Assembly (NCBI RefSeq): GCF_000711955.1
Contig: NZ_JONR01000014.1
Span: 1-64,000 of the forward strand
Reading direction: 5' to 3'
Origin: Nevskia soli DSM 19509
GTDB lineage: Bacteria; Pseudomonadota; Gammaproteobacteria; Nevskiales; Nevskiaceae
Length of the DNA stretch: 64,000 nt
In this document: in pieces, positions 24,840-33,758 of the stretch
How the letters are laid out: each line of letters opens with the position of its first letter
Position numbering within the stretch: the stretch's first letter is position 1
Position numbers and translations under genes: made by a program
Notes under the pieces: model-generated
The model's database searches: none
What the model was told of the DNA's origin: nothing
What the model saw: only the letters and a program-made list of their open reading frames with translations

Positions 24840-26339
24840 TTGCGGGGCGAGTTGCCCCGCACCGGCCCGCTGGCGCCGCAGACCGGCGGCAGCGGGTTGC
24901 GCGAGTCCGACTTCCGCCTGATCAACCAGAGCGGCTTCGGCGACGGCCTCAACAACTACGCCCACAGCATGGCGTGGTTCGAGGGGCGGCTGTACGTCGG
25001 CACCACGCGCGGCACCTGGGCGATGACCAAGATCAACACGCCGGTGCCGGACCTCAAGCCCTGGCCGACCGAGTGCCCGGACGACGTGTATGAGGTCGAC
25101 CGTCGCGCCGAGATCTGGGCCTACACGCCCGAAACCGATACCTGGATCCGCGTGTTCCAGGCGCCCTATGTGAAGGGCCGCACCAAGGCGGTGGTGCCGC
25201 GCTATATCGGCCTGCGTGGCATGACCGTGTTCCAGGGCCCGAGCGACGCCAAGCCCTGCCTGTATGTGTCCACCTGGGCGCCGCAGCAGGCGGAGCCGCC
25301 GGACATCCTGCGCTCCGAGGACGGCGTCGCTTTCGGCAATGTGCCGCGCCCACCCTGGGACGTGACGGTGCGCTCGTTCCGCACCCTGCAGGTGTTCAAG
25401 GGGCGCGTGCATACCAGCCCCACCGGCTCCAGCGGCGCGCCGGGGAAGTCGCAGGAATGCGTGGCCTCCGAGTCGGCGATCTACTGCACCGACGACATGC
25501 AGGGCGCGCGCTGGGTGGCGGCGAGCCCGGACGGCTTCGGCGATCCGACCAACCTCACCGTGTTCGAGATGGCGCAGTTCAACGGCCATCTCTACGCCGG
25601 TACCGTCAACGCCGAGCAGGGCTTCCAGCTGTGGAAGACCGAGGGCGAGGGCGGCCCGCCGTACAAGTGGAAACGGGTGCTGCAGCACGGCGCCTGGCGC
25701 GGCCCGCTCAACGAGGTCTGCGGCAGCCTGTGCGTGTTCAAGGGCGCGCTCTATGTCGGCACCGGCATCGTCAACGGCGGCTACCACCGCACGCTGCGCA
25801 TCGGCCCGGCGGCGCCGGAGCTGATCCGCGTCTACCCGGACGATTCCTGGGAGCTGCTGATGGGTTATTCGCGCCTGACGCCCGACGGGCTGAAGGTGCC
25901 GCTGTCCGGCTACTCCGGCGGCTTCGACAATTTCTTCAACGGCTATGTCTGGCGCATGGCGGTGCATGGCGACTGGCTGTATGCCGGCACCATGTCCTGG
26001 GCCAACGTGATTCCCTACCTGCATGTCGAGGTATGGCCGGAAGAGATGCTGGTGCTGATGCAGCGCTGGGGCAAGGAAGAGATGGTGCGGCGTTACGGCG
26101 GCTGCTCGCTGTGGCGTTCGCGCGACGGCATCCGCTGGGAGCCGGTGACGCGCTCCGGCTTCGGCAACAAGTACAACTGGGGCATCCGCAATATCGTATC
26201 GACCGAGCACGGCTTGTTCGTCGGCACCGCCAATCCCTTCGGCCCCACCGTGGCGATCCGCCGCGACAACCGCTGGGTCTATGTCGACAACCCGCGCGGC
26301 GGTTGCGAGGTATTCCTCGGCAAAGATCCGAATCCATGA
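24840..26339 (+). CDS. beta-propeller-like protein of unknown function
   Basis: About 499 residues. No ATG fits the N-terminus before the conserved DFRLINQSGFGDGLNNYAHSMAWFEG stretch, so a TTG start is likely; candidates are 24810, 24840 and 24852, and 24840 is a compromise. AGGAG and GGAGG lie at 24821 and 24834. At least five short repeats of the form FxGxLYxGT (FEGRLYVGTTRG, FNGHLYAGTVN, FKGALYVGTGI, GDWLYAGTMSW, EHGLFVGTANP) indicate a beta-propeller. No signal peptide is visible. The gene follows the HlyD fusion almost directly and its stop overlaps the sulfotransferase start. A role in assembly or recognition of an exported product is inference. Confidence 0.65.
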   Translation: MRGELPRTGPLAPQTGGSGLRESDFRLINQSGFGDGLNNYAHSMAWFEGRLYVGTTRGTWAMTKINTPVPDLKPWPTECPDDVYEVDRRAEIWAYTPETDTWIRVFQAPYVKGRTKAVVPRYIGLRGMTVFQGPSDAKPCLYVSTWAPQQAEPPDILRSEDGVAFGNVPRPPWDVTVRSFRTLQVFKGRVHTSPTGSSGAPGKSQECVASESAIYCTDDMQGARWVAASPDGFGDPTNLTVFEMAQFNGHLYAGTVNAEQGFQLWKTEGEGGPPYKWKRVLQHGAWRGPLNEVCGSLCVFKGALYVGTGIVNGGYHRTLRIGPAAPELIRVYPDDSWELLMGYSRLTPDGLKVPLSGYSGGFDNFFNGYVWRMAVHGDWLYAGTMSWANVIPYLHVEVWPEEMLVLMQRWGKEEMVRRYGGCSLWRSRDGIRWEPVTRSGFGNKYNWGIRNIVSTEHGLFVGTANPFGPTVAIRRDNRWVYVDNPRGGCEVFLGKDPNP

Positions 26340-27241
26340 TCGCTTCCGCGCCCTTGCTGGTGTTGTCCGCGCCCGGCGCCGAGGCGGCGCGCCTTGCCGC
26401 CATGGTGGGGCGCCATCCGGATGCCTATGGCCTGCCGGAACTGAACCTGCACCTGGCGCCGACGGTGGAAGGCCTGCTGTCGGTGTTCCGCATCACCCAG
26501 GGCAATGTGCAGGACGGCCTGTTGCGCGCGGTGGCGCAGCTGTATTGCGGCGGCCAGGATGCGGCGGGCGTCGCCGATGCCGGCCACTGGCTGAAGCGCC
26601 GCGCCGACTGGAGCAGCATGGAATTGCTGGACGAGCTGGGCGGGCGCATCGCGCCGAAGCTGCCGGTGCTGGCCGAGAGCGGCCTGGCCTGGCGGCCGCA
26701 CGACGTCGAGGGCTGGCTGGCGCAGGTGCCGGACGTGCGGGTGCTGCACGTGGTGCGCCATCCGCGCGCGCAGTGCGCCGAGGTGGCGGTGCGCCTCAAC
26801 GGGCCGCTGTTCGTGCCGCCGGATTACAAGGACTACGGCACCGATCCGGCGGTGATCGATCCGCAGCTGGCCTGGTACCGCATCAACCGCAACATCGAGC
26901 AGGCCACGGCGATGCTGCCGGCGGCGCAGTGCCGGCGGGTGCAGGCGGAAGACCTGTTCGCGGCGCCGGAGGATACGTTGCGCGTGATCTGCCGGTGGCT
27001 CGGCCTGCCGTTCGGCGATGCGGCCCTGCAGCGCATGTCGCATCCGGAGGACGGCCCTTATGCCCGTGTCGGCACCGCCGAGGCGCCGTACGGGATGGAG
27101 CCGGAGTTCCACGCGGCCCCGGCGTTCAGCGGGCGGCTGCGGCCGCGGCAGATGCTGGAAGGGGCGGCGGAGTGGCGCGGCGATGGCAAGCCGCTGGCGG
27201 CGGAAGTGGTGTCGCTGGCGCGGAGTTATGGGTATCGCTGA
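26336..27241 (+). CDS. sulfotransferase-family protein
   Basis: 301 residues. The PAPS-dependent sulfotransferase pattern is recognised from the 3'-phosphate-binding segment VRVLHVVRHPRAQCAEVAVRLN near residue 140-160 and the late EDLFAAPEDTLRVICRWLGLPF helix near 205-228. The N-terminal 5'-phosphosulfate loop is degenerate: PGAEAARLAAMVGRHPDAYGLPELN lacks the usual GxxRSGTT glycine/arginine signature. It could therefore be inactive, use another donor, or act as a binding protein. The start overlaps the propeller stop (ATGA), making it the last gene of the tolC operon. The operon would fit sulfation coupled to export, which is inference. Confidence 0.7.
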   Translation: MIASAPLLVLSAPGAEAARLAAMVGRHPDAYGLPELNLHLAPTVEGLLSVFRITQGNVQDGLLRAVAQLYCGGQDAAGVADAGHWLKRRADWSSMELLDELGGRIAPKLPVLAESGLAWRPHDVEGWLAQVPDVRVLHVVRHPRAQCAEVAVRLNGPLFVPPDYKDYGTDPAVIDPQLAWYRINRNIEQATAMLPAAQCRRVQAEDLFAAPEDTLRVICRWLGLPFGDAALQRMSHPEDGPYARVGTAEAPYGMEPEFHAAPAFSGRLRPRQMLEGAAEWRGDGKPLAAEVVSLARSYGYR

Positions 27242-27278
27242 GGCGGGCCACTGTTTTGTGCGGGGCCTGCTCCGACGT

Positions 27279-27355
27279 CGTCGTTACCGTGGAAGCGGAA
27301 ATCCAGGCGGGATGCGCCGAAGCAAAACCGGATTCCCGCCTTCGCGGGAATGACG
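27279..27355. repeat. dispersed inverted repeat (diverged copy)
   Basis: The right arm contains the palindrome ATTCCCGC-CTTC-GCGGGAAT (27332-27351) followed by GACG. The left arm (27279-27306, CGTCGTTACCGTGGAAG...AATCCAG) is a decayed reverse complement. It belongs to the same family as 15954-16032 and 33759-33924 and separates the sulfotransferase gene from the next SDR. Confidence 0.7.
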
Positions 27356-27398
27356 ATGAATTGAAAATGTATCGCAGATTCCGGGATGGAATTTTCCA

Positions 27399-28154
27399 AT
27401 GACCGTTGCCAAGAAAGCCAAAGCGAAGCCCAAGTCCGCCAAGAAATCCGGCGCCATCGACTGGAGCAGCAAGACTGCGCTCGTCACCGGCGGCAATCGC
27501 GGCATCGGCCTCGAAGTCGCGCGCCAGCTTGGCGTGGCCGGCTGCAGGATCATCCTGGCGGCGCGCGATGTGAAGCTGGGCGAGGAGGCGGCGCAGCCGC
27601 TGATCGACGCCGGTCTGCGCGTGCGGGTGGAGCAGCTCGACGTGTCGGACGAGCAGTCGGTGAAGGACTGCGCCAAACGCCTGAAGAAGGCGCGGGTGAC
27701 GGTCGACATCCTGGTCAACAATGCCGGGATCTACGACCGCACGCCGATCATGGAGCTGGACACGGAGACGTTCATGAACGTGTTCCGCACCAATACCCTG
27801 GGCGCGCTGTGGTGCAGCCAGGCCTTCATTCCCGGCATGGTGGAGCGGCAATGGGGCCGGGTGGTGATGGTCAGTTCCGGACTGGGCACCTTCAGCCGCG
27901 GCATGCTGGGGCATCCCTGCTATGCCATTTCCAAGGCGGCGCTGAATGCGCTCACCATCAAGCTGGCGCAGGCCACGCCGGACGTGGTGAAGATCAACGC
28001 GGTGCGGCCGGGCTGGGTAAAGACGCGGCTGGCCGGGGCGATGGGCAAGGATTCGGTGGAGACCGGCGCAGGGCGCGTGGTGCATCTGGCCATGCTGCCG
28101 GATGACGGCCCTACCGGCGGCTACTTCCGGGGCAAGGTATCCAGCCGCTGGTAG
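27399..28154 (+). CDS. short-chain dehydrogenase/reductase with Lys-rich N-terminus
   Basis: 251 residues. An unusual basic leader (TVAKKAKAKPKSAKKSG) precedes a classical SDR domain. Visible motifs are TGGNRGIG near residue 32, NNAG near 107, and Ser-Tyr-Lys in VSSGLGTFSRGMLGHPCYAISK near 145-170. The protein resembles plant-like carbonyl reductases that act on ketones or menthone-type substrates. The leader may bind nucleic acid or membrane phosphates, or be an annotation-length feature; no alternative start is supported. GGGATGG lies about 11 bp upstream. Convergent with the WS/DGAT gene. Confidence 0.85.
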   Translation: MTVAKKAKAKPKSAKKSGAIDWSSKTALVTGGNRGIGLEVARQLGVAGCRIILAARDVKLGEEAAQPLIDAGLRVRVEQLDVSDEQSVKDCAKRLKKARVTVDILVNNAGIYDRTPIMELDTETFMNVFRTNTLGALWCSQAFIPGMVERQWGRVVMVSSGLGTFSRGMLGHPCYAISKAALNALTIKLAQATPDVVKINAVRPGWVKTRLAGAMGKDSVETGAGRVVHLAMLPDDGPTGGYFRGKVSSRW

Positions 28155-28184
28155 CGGCGGCTGGACCCGGGATCAATCAGGGCA

Positions 28185-29669
28185 CTAGATCGACGACAGT
28201 TCGGGGCGGCGCTTGCGCGGGCTGCTGTGCCGTGCCGCCACGCGGGGCTTGCGCGGCGCTCCGGATTGCCGCCGCGCGGTGGGGTGGAGCACCAGCGCGG
28301 CCAGCTCTTCGAAGGCGTCTCCGGTGTAATCGGCCAGATGTTGTACATGTGGAATCGCCTTGGCGCATGCGGTGAAGCCGATGTGCAGCTGGCCGGCGTA
28401 GGACAGCACCGTGATGTTCAGCGACTGGCCGTGCGTCAGGATCGACATGGGGAAGATCGCTTCCAGGCGCGCGCCGTTGAAATACAGCGGCTCGGCCGGC
28501 CCGGGGACATTGGATACCACCACGTTGAACACCGGATGGCCGTGGCCCCCCAGGCCCGTCAGCAGCTCGATGGCATAGGGGGTCATCAGCAGCAGGGTGT
28601 AGTCGGTCAGGGCTTCGCGCCGAAGCCCGTGCAGATGCTCCTTGGCGGCATGGGTCGACCGGTGGACTTCACGCAGCCGCCGCAGCGGGTCTTCCTCCTC
28701 GGTACCCATCGAAGCCAGCATGAAGGTGACTGCGGTGCATGCCGAGGTGTCTCCCTTGGCTCGTACCGAAACCGGAATGCCGGCGATCAGGGCCTGCTCC
28801 GGCAGGGCATTCAAGTCGGCCAGGTAGCGCCGCAGGGCCCCGCCGCACACCGCTAGGAAGACGTCGTTGACGGTCACTCCGGCACGGCTGGCGACGGCAT
28901 GCAGCCGCTCGAGGGGCAGTTGCCGCGAGGCGAAGCGCCGCTGTGTCGAGGTGCGCCCATTGAACGGGGTCTTGGGCGCGAGATAGGGTACCGACAGATC
29001 GCTGCCGGCCTTGACCCGTGCCGAATGCAGGAACGCGCCGAAGGCGTGGTACAGGTCGGGAGCGCTCTTGACCTGCCCGAAGACGAAATCCAGAACGTGC
29101 TTGAGGCCGCTGTGGGGATGTTCGCCGGGGCCGGCCGGCGGTGCCGCGTGTTTCCTGTGCAAGGACCAAGGCGCCGGCATGTGACGGCTTTTCCGGTCCG
29201 TGCTCAGGCCCTGCTGCAGCAGGTGCATGCCGGAGACTCCGTCCATCAGCGAATGATGGATCTTCATGAACAGCGCGAAGCGCCGATGCGCCAGGCCTTC
29301 GATGACGTGGCATTCCCACAGCGGCAACGTCATGTCCAGCGACCGGCTCTGCAGTTCGGCGACCAGCGCGGACAGCTCGGCGTCTCCGCCCGGCGCCGGC
29401 AGGGCAATGTGCTGGATGTGGTATTCCAGGTCGACCTTTTCGGCCTCGACCCAGGCCGGCACCAAGCCGCTCAGGGCCCAGTCCTTGAGTTTCTGCGAAT
29501 ACGGCGGCGCCAGGGGTTCCGGTTTGCGCAGTTCCGCCACCACGCGTGACACATAGTCCTGCCCGGCGCCGGCGGGCAAGGAATAGATTTGCAGGGAGCC
29601 GAAATGCATCGGGCTTTCGGCCGATTCGATCAGCACCCAGGCGGCATCGATGGGGGGGACGATTTTCAT
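28185..29669 (-). CDS. wax ester synthase/diacylglycerol acyltransferase (WS/DGAT)
   Basis: 494 residues, a usual length for the family. It esterifies fatty alcohols or diacylglycerols with acyl-CoA to make storage lipids. The catalytic HHxxxDG motif is intact (KIHHSLMDGVSG, near residue 137). Family blocks PLWECHVIEGL, VTVNDVFLAVCGGALRRYL, ISVSVRAKGD-like (GIPVSVRAKGDTSACTAVTFML) and VSNVPGPAEPLYFNGARLEAIFPMS are all present. The C-terminal tail (about 465-494) is basic and rich in Pro, Arg and Ser. GGAG lies seven bases before the ATG. Its presence near the large synthase locus raises the possibility that it esterifies that product; this is inference. Confidence 0.9.
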   Translation of the reverse strand: MKIVPPIDAAWVLIESAESPMHFGSLQIYSLPAGAGQDYVSRVVAELRKPEPLAPPYSQKLKDWALSGLVPAWVEAEKVDLEYHIQHIALPAPGGDAELSALVAELQSRSLDMTLPLWECHVIEGLAHRRFALFMKIHHSLMDGVSGMHLLQQGLSTDRKSRHMPAPWSLHRKHAAPPAGPGEHPHSGLKHVLDFVFGQVKSAPDLYHAFGAFLHSARVKAGSDLSVPYLAPKTPFNGRTSTQRRFASRQLPLERLHAVASRAGVTVNDVFLAVCGGALRRYLADLNALPEQALIAGIPVSVRAKGDTSACTAVTFMLASMGTEEEDPLRRLREVHRSTHAAKEHLHGLRREALTDYTLLLMTPYAIELLTGLGGHGHPVFNVVVSNVPGPAEPLYFNGARLEAIFPMSILTHGQSLNITVLSYAGQLHIGFTACAKAIPHVQHLADYTGDAFEELAALVLHPTARRQSGAPRKPRVAARHSSPRKRRPELSSI

Positions 29670-29780
29670 GTTGCTCCGGGGCTATTGGTGGCTGCACCCA
29701 TAGGGCAGTGAACCGGAGCGCGGGCCCGCGGGCTATGACCCAGGTCATTGCGCCCGGAAGCAGGGTGTCGTTGCCGCCGC

Positions 29781-30242
29781 TCAGTTGCGCCAGAATCGCT
29801 GCATCTCGAGATAGGTGAACGAGGCTGACCAGGTGATCAGCACGAAGCCGGTCAGCGCCTCGCTGCCCATGATCAGTCGCAGGGGACCGTGTGGTTCGAG
29901 GTCGCCGTAGCCGACCGTGGTGTAGGTGGTGGTTGAGAGATAGACCGCGTCGAGCAGCTTGAAGCTGGGAGATCCGGTCACGAAGCCCAGATCTGGGAAC
30001 TGCACGGCCTGGTAGATGCCGATGCCGAAGATCCAGATCTCCGCAGTGTGCAGGCTGATGATGCCGATGATGAGGATCAGGACGCGCATGCGCGGCGGCA
30101 TGGTCCAGTGCGGCATCCACCGGTTCAGCCGCTCCAGCGCTTCGTAGTGGAGGCCGACGCAGGCGCCGATCAGGCCGAAGGTGAGCACCACCACCACCCA
30201 GTAGGTCGGGATACGGATGGCAAGCAGGAAGTCCGGGGTCAT
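29781..30242 (-). CDS. small potassium-channel-like membrane protein
   Basis: 153 residues. Three hydrophobic helices (about 13-32, 52-72 and 118-140) surround a pore loop with the K+ selectivity filter TTVGYGD near residue 109. The SLHTAEIWIFGIGIY segment precedes the pore. No RCK or other regulatory domain follows, so it is a minimal two-helix-pore-type subunit that would assemble as a tetramer in the inner membrane. Homologues are annotated as ion channel family proteins. No clear ribosome site is seen. It lies between the WS/DGAT gene and an SDR gene on the same strand, with gaps of 111 and 223 bp, so an operon is uncertain. Confidence 0.8.
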   Translation of the reverse strand: MTPDFLLAIRIPTYWVVVVLTFGLIGACVGLHYEALERLNRWMPHWTMPPRMRVLILIIGIISLHTAEIWIFGIGIYQAVQFPDLGFVTGSPSFKLLDAVYLSTTTYTTVGYGDLEPHGPLRLIMGSEALTGFVLITWSASFTYLEMQRFWRN

Positions 30243-30465
30243 GTCGGTGCGGGCGGGGTGCTTGTGGAACTGCCCCGTTACTGTGCCCCCGCTGCCCGCA
30301 ACCGGCCTTGATCTGCGTCAAACGGGGCTGTGCGCGATCCGGCGCCGGGCCCCGTCGCGTCCCATCGATCTTGATGCGGCGGTTGTCGGGCACATTGGCC
30401 TGGATCCGGGCGGCTTCGACGTCGGCTGGGGCGGAGCATTCGACTCCGCTTGCTGCGGTGGGAGT

Positions 30466-31224
30466 TCAGTGGCTGCTGTAGCCGCCGTCCACCGGCATCA
30501 TGTGGCCATGGATGAAGGAAGCCTCGTCCGAGCATAGCCAGAGTACGGCGTTGACCACTTCCATGGCGGTGCCGGCGCGGCCGATCGGGTGCAGGGACAG
30601 GAATTTGCGCAGGGCGTCTTCACCGCGCCTGATGACGTTGAGGCCGAGGCCGGCTTCGATCAGGCCGGGACAGACGGCGTTGACGCGGATGCCCTTGGCG
30701 GCGTAACTCACGGCCGCGGATTTGGTCAGGCCGGCGATGCCGTGCTTGGTGGCGGTGTAGGAGGCGTTGGCGCCGCCGTTGATGCCGAGGATGGAGCAGT
30801 TGTTGACGATGGCGCCGCCGCCCTCTTGATTCAGCATCATCCTGATTTCGTGCTTCATGCAGCGCCAGGTGCCGCTGAGGTTGATGCGCAGGTTGCGCTC
30901 CCAGTCTTCCTCGCTGATGTCGGCCAGGGGGATGCCGCCGCCGCCGATGCCGGCGTTGTTGAAGGCGGCGTCGAGGCGGCCGTAGTCGGCGGCGATGCGT
31001 TCGAACAGGGCGGCGACCTGGGCGGCGTCGCCGATGTCCGCGCCGTAGGCGTCCGCCTGGCCGCCGGCGCCGCGCACGGCGTCGACGGTGAGCTGGGCGG
31101 CGTCGAGGCGGATGTCGCAGACCGCGACGCGGTAGCCGCGCGCGGCGAAGGCACCCGCGGCGACGCTGCCGATGCCGCCGCCGCCGCCGGTGATCAAGAT
31201 GGTGGGCTTGTTCGTCTGGCTCAT
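30466..31224 (-). CDS. short-chain dehydrogenase/reductase
   Basis: 252 residues. Classical NAD(P)-dependent SDR: cofactor loop TGGGGGIGSVAAGAFAARG near residue 12, an Asp after strand 2 (VCDIRLD, suggesting NAD+), NNAG near 89, and the catalytic Ser-Tyr-Lys in NCSILGINGGANASYTATKHG near 140-160. The C-terminal SEEASFIHGHMMPVDGGYS-type end is typical (here CSDEASFIHGHMMPVDGGY). The substrate cannot be named. Divergent from the lipoprotein gene at 31374, about 150 bp apart, which would hold both promoters. Confidence 0.87.
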   Translation of the reverse strand: MSQTNKPTILITGGGGGIGSVAAGAFAARGYRVAVCDIRLDAAQLTVDAVRGAGGQADAYGADIGDAAQVAALFERIAADYGRLDAAFNNAGIGGGGIPLADISEEDWERNLRINLSGTWRCMKHEIRMMLNQEGGGAIVNNCSILGINGGANASYTATKHGIAGLTKSAAVSYAAKGIRVNAVCPGLIEAGLGLNVIRRGEDALRKFLSLHPIGRAGTAMEVVNAVLWLCSDEASFIHGHMMPVDGGYSSH

Positions 31225-31373
31225 ACCGTGCAGGTCCGGGTTGGGTAAAGCAGTGGGGCTTTCGTCGATTTGTTCACATTATCCGATTTGCCGGCTCCGA
31301 TGGCGCTTTCTGTGCCGGTACAGGGCCTGCTATCATTTTGGCGGGGATTCATTACAAACATGGGGAAAATCCG

Positions 31374-32090
31374 ATGCTTTATCTGCGAGCCGCCGCAGCG
31401 GCCATTGCTGCTGCCTGCCTGCTGTCCGGCTGCGCCGGTCAACCGGAGGTACCGTTCGACCATAGTGCCAATACCAATCTCAAGACCATTGCGGTGCTGA
31501 CGCCGAGTTATCCCAGCGGCCCCGGAGTGGTATTGGCGAGTACCGTGGGACAGAGCTTCGGTTTGGTCGGCGCCTTGGTCGATGGCGCCATGCAGTCCAA
31601 CCGCGAGAGCAAGTTCTCGGAGCTGCTGAGCGCGCAGAAAATCTCGGTGCAGGACACCTTCATGCAGGACATCGGCCAGGTTCTGCAGGCGCAGGGGTAC
31701 CAGGTGGTGTTGCAGCCAGTGACCCGTGACAAGGCGGACTTCCTGTCGCAATATCCGCCGGCGGCGAGCACGCATGCCGATCTGTATCTGGACATGGTGG
31801 TCACGGGCTATGGTTACATCGCCGCGGGAGTCCGCTCCTCGACGCCCTATCGCCCGGCGTTTTCGGTACGTTGCAAGCTGGTTCGCGCCAGTGACGGGGC
31901 GGTGTTGATGGAGGATACGATCGCCTACAACCCGCTCGGCCAGCCCAAGAACATGGTGACCATCGCTCCGGATGCCGACTACGTGTTCAAGGATTTCGAC
32001 ACCCTGATGGCCGATCCGGACAAGGCTGGGCAGGGGCTGAAGGTGGCGATGCAGAAGTCCACTGACAGCATCGGCCTGTTGCTGCGCTGA
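31374..32090 (+). CDS. lipoprotein of unknown function
   Basis: 238 residues from ATG 31374, which has GGGGA eight bases upstream; an ATG 12 codons earlier gives no proper signal peptide. The signal peptide ends in the lipobox LLSGC (Cys near residue 20), so the protein is lipid-anchored. No Asp follows the Cys, which fits sorting to the outer membrane. The mature part (about 218 residues) has no recognised domain: patterns include IAVLTPSYPSGPGVVLAST and LVRASDGAVLMEDTIAYNPL. A weak promoter (TTTCTG-18-TATCAT, 31307-31336) lies upstream. The next lipoprotein gene starts one base after the stop, so they are cotranscribed and may work together. Confidence 0.7.
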   Translation: MLYLRAAAAAIAAACLLSGCAGQPEVPFDHSANTNLKTIAVLTPSYPSGPGVVLASTVGQSFGLVGALVDGAMQSNRESKFSELLSAQKISVQDTFMQDIGQVLQAQGYQVVLQPVTRDKADFLSQYPPAASTHADLYLDMVVTGYGYIAAGVRSSTPYRPAFSVRCKLVRASDGAVLMEDTIAYNPLGQPKNMVTIAPDADYVFKDFDTLMADPDKAGQGLKVAMQKSTDSIGLLLR

Positions 32091-32091
32091 C

Positions 32092-32739
32092 ATGAAGCCT
32101 CCGTTCGCGCGCCAGGCGGCGACTGCGATCTGCGCGGCACTCCTGGCCGCCTGCGCCAGCCACCCGGCGGAACCGCCGATGCTCAGCCTGGTGGATCGGC
32201 AATGTGCGCGGCAGCCCGATCTGTCCGCTCCGAAGGTGCTGACGCTGGAGGGCGATGCCAGTTCGGTCAGGCAGCCGATCGACAATACGGTGTCCTGCGT
32301 CGAAGCCGCAGATGGCAGCAGGAGCCTTTATCGCGTATTCCTGTTGCCGCAAAGCGCCAGGCCCTACATGGTTGCGATCGCCAGTGAACCGTCCGGTCAC
32401 GGGCTGTTTTCACCGCGCCTGATCCTGCTCGACGCGTCGGGTGCGAAAGTGCGGGAAGTGTCGCGCGACATGTTCCTGTTTCATGGCGCCTCGCTTTACG
32501 TGGCGCTGCGGATCCATCCTGGGGAGCATTTCCTGGTGGTGGCCTCCGATCCACAGAGCACCGGTCAGACCGTGTCGCAGATCGTCGGCTCGACCCAGGC
32601 GACGACCATCAGTAACGGTGTCGGGGGGATGTTCATGATGTACAGCGGCAAGGAAGCGAACAACATCTATACCTATGCACACAACGGGATCGTGACAGTG
32701 AGTGCGAAAGTGATTCCAGGCGAGGAAGGCACGAAATAG
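32092..32739 (+). CDS. lipoprotein, possibly MalM-like
   Basis: 215 residues. Signal peptide with lipobox LLAAC (Cys21). The middle (about 95-150, LFSPRLILLDASGAKVREVSRD...YVALRIHPGEHFLVVASDP) resembles the MalM family of periplasmic proteins, where a beta-rich domain is followed by a statement of the form pRlliLDa-G--vR. The match is only by eye. The C-terminus (about 165-215) has a short hydrophobic stretch GGMFMMYSG. It is cotranscribed with the preceding lipoprotein gene. The function is unknown; a paired envelope role is inferred from the one-base spacing. Confidence 0.6.
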   Translation: MKPPFARQAATAICAALLAACASHPAEPPMLSLVDRQCARQPDLSAPKVLTLEGDASSVRQPIDNTVSCVEAADGSRSLYRVFLLPQSARPYMVAIASEPSGHGLFSPRLILLDASGAKVREVSRDMFLFHGASLYVALRIHPGEHFLVVASDPQSTGQTVSQIVGSTQATTISNGVGGMFMMYSGKEANNIYTYAHNGIVTVSAKVIPGEEGTK

Positions 32740-32823
32740 CCGCCGGGTGTCCAGCACACGCGCGGCACTACCGATGCCGTCGGTGCCGGGTTTGAGCCGA
32801 ACGACGGTACAGGGATTCCGGAC

Positions 32824-33729
32824 TTATCCGGGAGCAGGCGTAGTGGCGGCAGCGTCCGCGGCATCGCTGTTCGGCGCCGGCAGCTCGATGCCGAGGAATT
32901 GCGCCAGGCGGCGCCGCACGATGGCGGCGTGGCTGATGGGGAAGAAGTGGCCGCCCTGCGGGATCAGTTCCACTTCGGCTTGCGGCAGCAGTGTTTGCAG
33001 GGCGCGGCAGGTGGGCATGCAGCGTGAGTGCTCGCCGTAGACCAGCAGCAGGGGCATCGGCAGCGCGGCGATGGCCGCGGCTTCGAGGCCGGGCATGATG
33101 AATTCCGGCGCGGCGCCGGTGTTGTCGAGCAGGCTGATCCACTGCTTGGCGGCGCGCTGGGCGCCGCGGCCTTCGCCGAATGGAGTGAAGGCATCGCGAG
33201 CGGTGGATTCGCCGCCCTGGAGACGCCAGCGCGCCAGCACTTCGAGGAACAGCAGGCCGACCTGCTTCTCGTTGTCCCAGTCGTGGCCGGACTTGGCGGC
33301 GACTTCGATCTCGAAGGGTGACAGGTGCGGGCAGTCGGACAGCTTCTGCTCGGGCTGGAGGCGGTTGACCTTGGTGTCCATGATCACCAGCCGCGAGACG
33401 CGCGCCGGGTGGCGGCCGGCGTATTCCAGGGCGATGCCGCCGCCGTAGCTGTGGCCGATCAGCACGCAGCTGGTGATATCGAGGTGATCGAGCAGGGCGG
33501 CCAGGTCTTTCGACATGGTCACGGCGTCGTAGCCGGAGGCCGGCACGTCGCTGTAGCCGTGGCCGCGCAGGTCGTAGAGGGTGACGCGGAAGTGGCGCGA
33601 CAGCGGCACGGCGTAATGCAGGAACCAGAAGGCGCGGCTGGCGGCCAGGCCGTGCACCAGCACCAGGTCGGGGCCTTCGCCCATCTGCTGGTAGGCGAGG
33701 TTTACGCCGTTGAGGGTGGCTTCAGCCAT
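32824..33729 (-). CDS. alpha/beta-hydrolase fold protein
   Basis: 301 residues. The alpha/beta hydrolase features are an oxyanion HGLAASRAFW motif near residue 25, a strand FRVTLYDLRGHGYSD, and the nucleophile elbow GHSYGGG with Ser near 95. The acid is less clear: the usual Asp position reads VYGEHSRCM, so Glu may serve. The catalytic His is in IPQGGHFFPISH near residue 260. It lies downstream of the ACP gene on the same strand, separated by a 267-bp repeat-filled gap. It could act as a thioesterase releasing the synthase product; relatives include esterases and haloperoxidase-like enzymes. Confidence 0.8.
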   Translation of the reverse strand: MAEATLNGVNLAYQQMGEGPDLVLVHGLAASRAFWFLHYAVPLSRHFRVTLYDLRGHGYSDVPASGYDAVTMSKDLAALLDHLDITSCVLIGHSYGGGIALEYAGRHPARVSRLVIMDTKVNRLQPEQKLSDCPHLSPFEIEVAAKSGHDWDNEKQVGLLFLEVLARWRLQGGESTARDAFTPFGEGRGAQRAAKQWISLLDNTGAAPEFIMPGLEAAAIAALPMPLLLVYGEHSRCMPTCRALQTLLPQAEVELIPQGGHFFPISHAAIVRRRLAQFLGIELPAPNSDAADAAATTPAPG

Positions 33730-33758
33730 GGGAGTTATGCGCCGGGGTCAAATGACGG

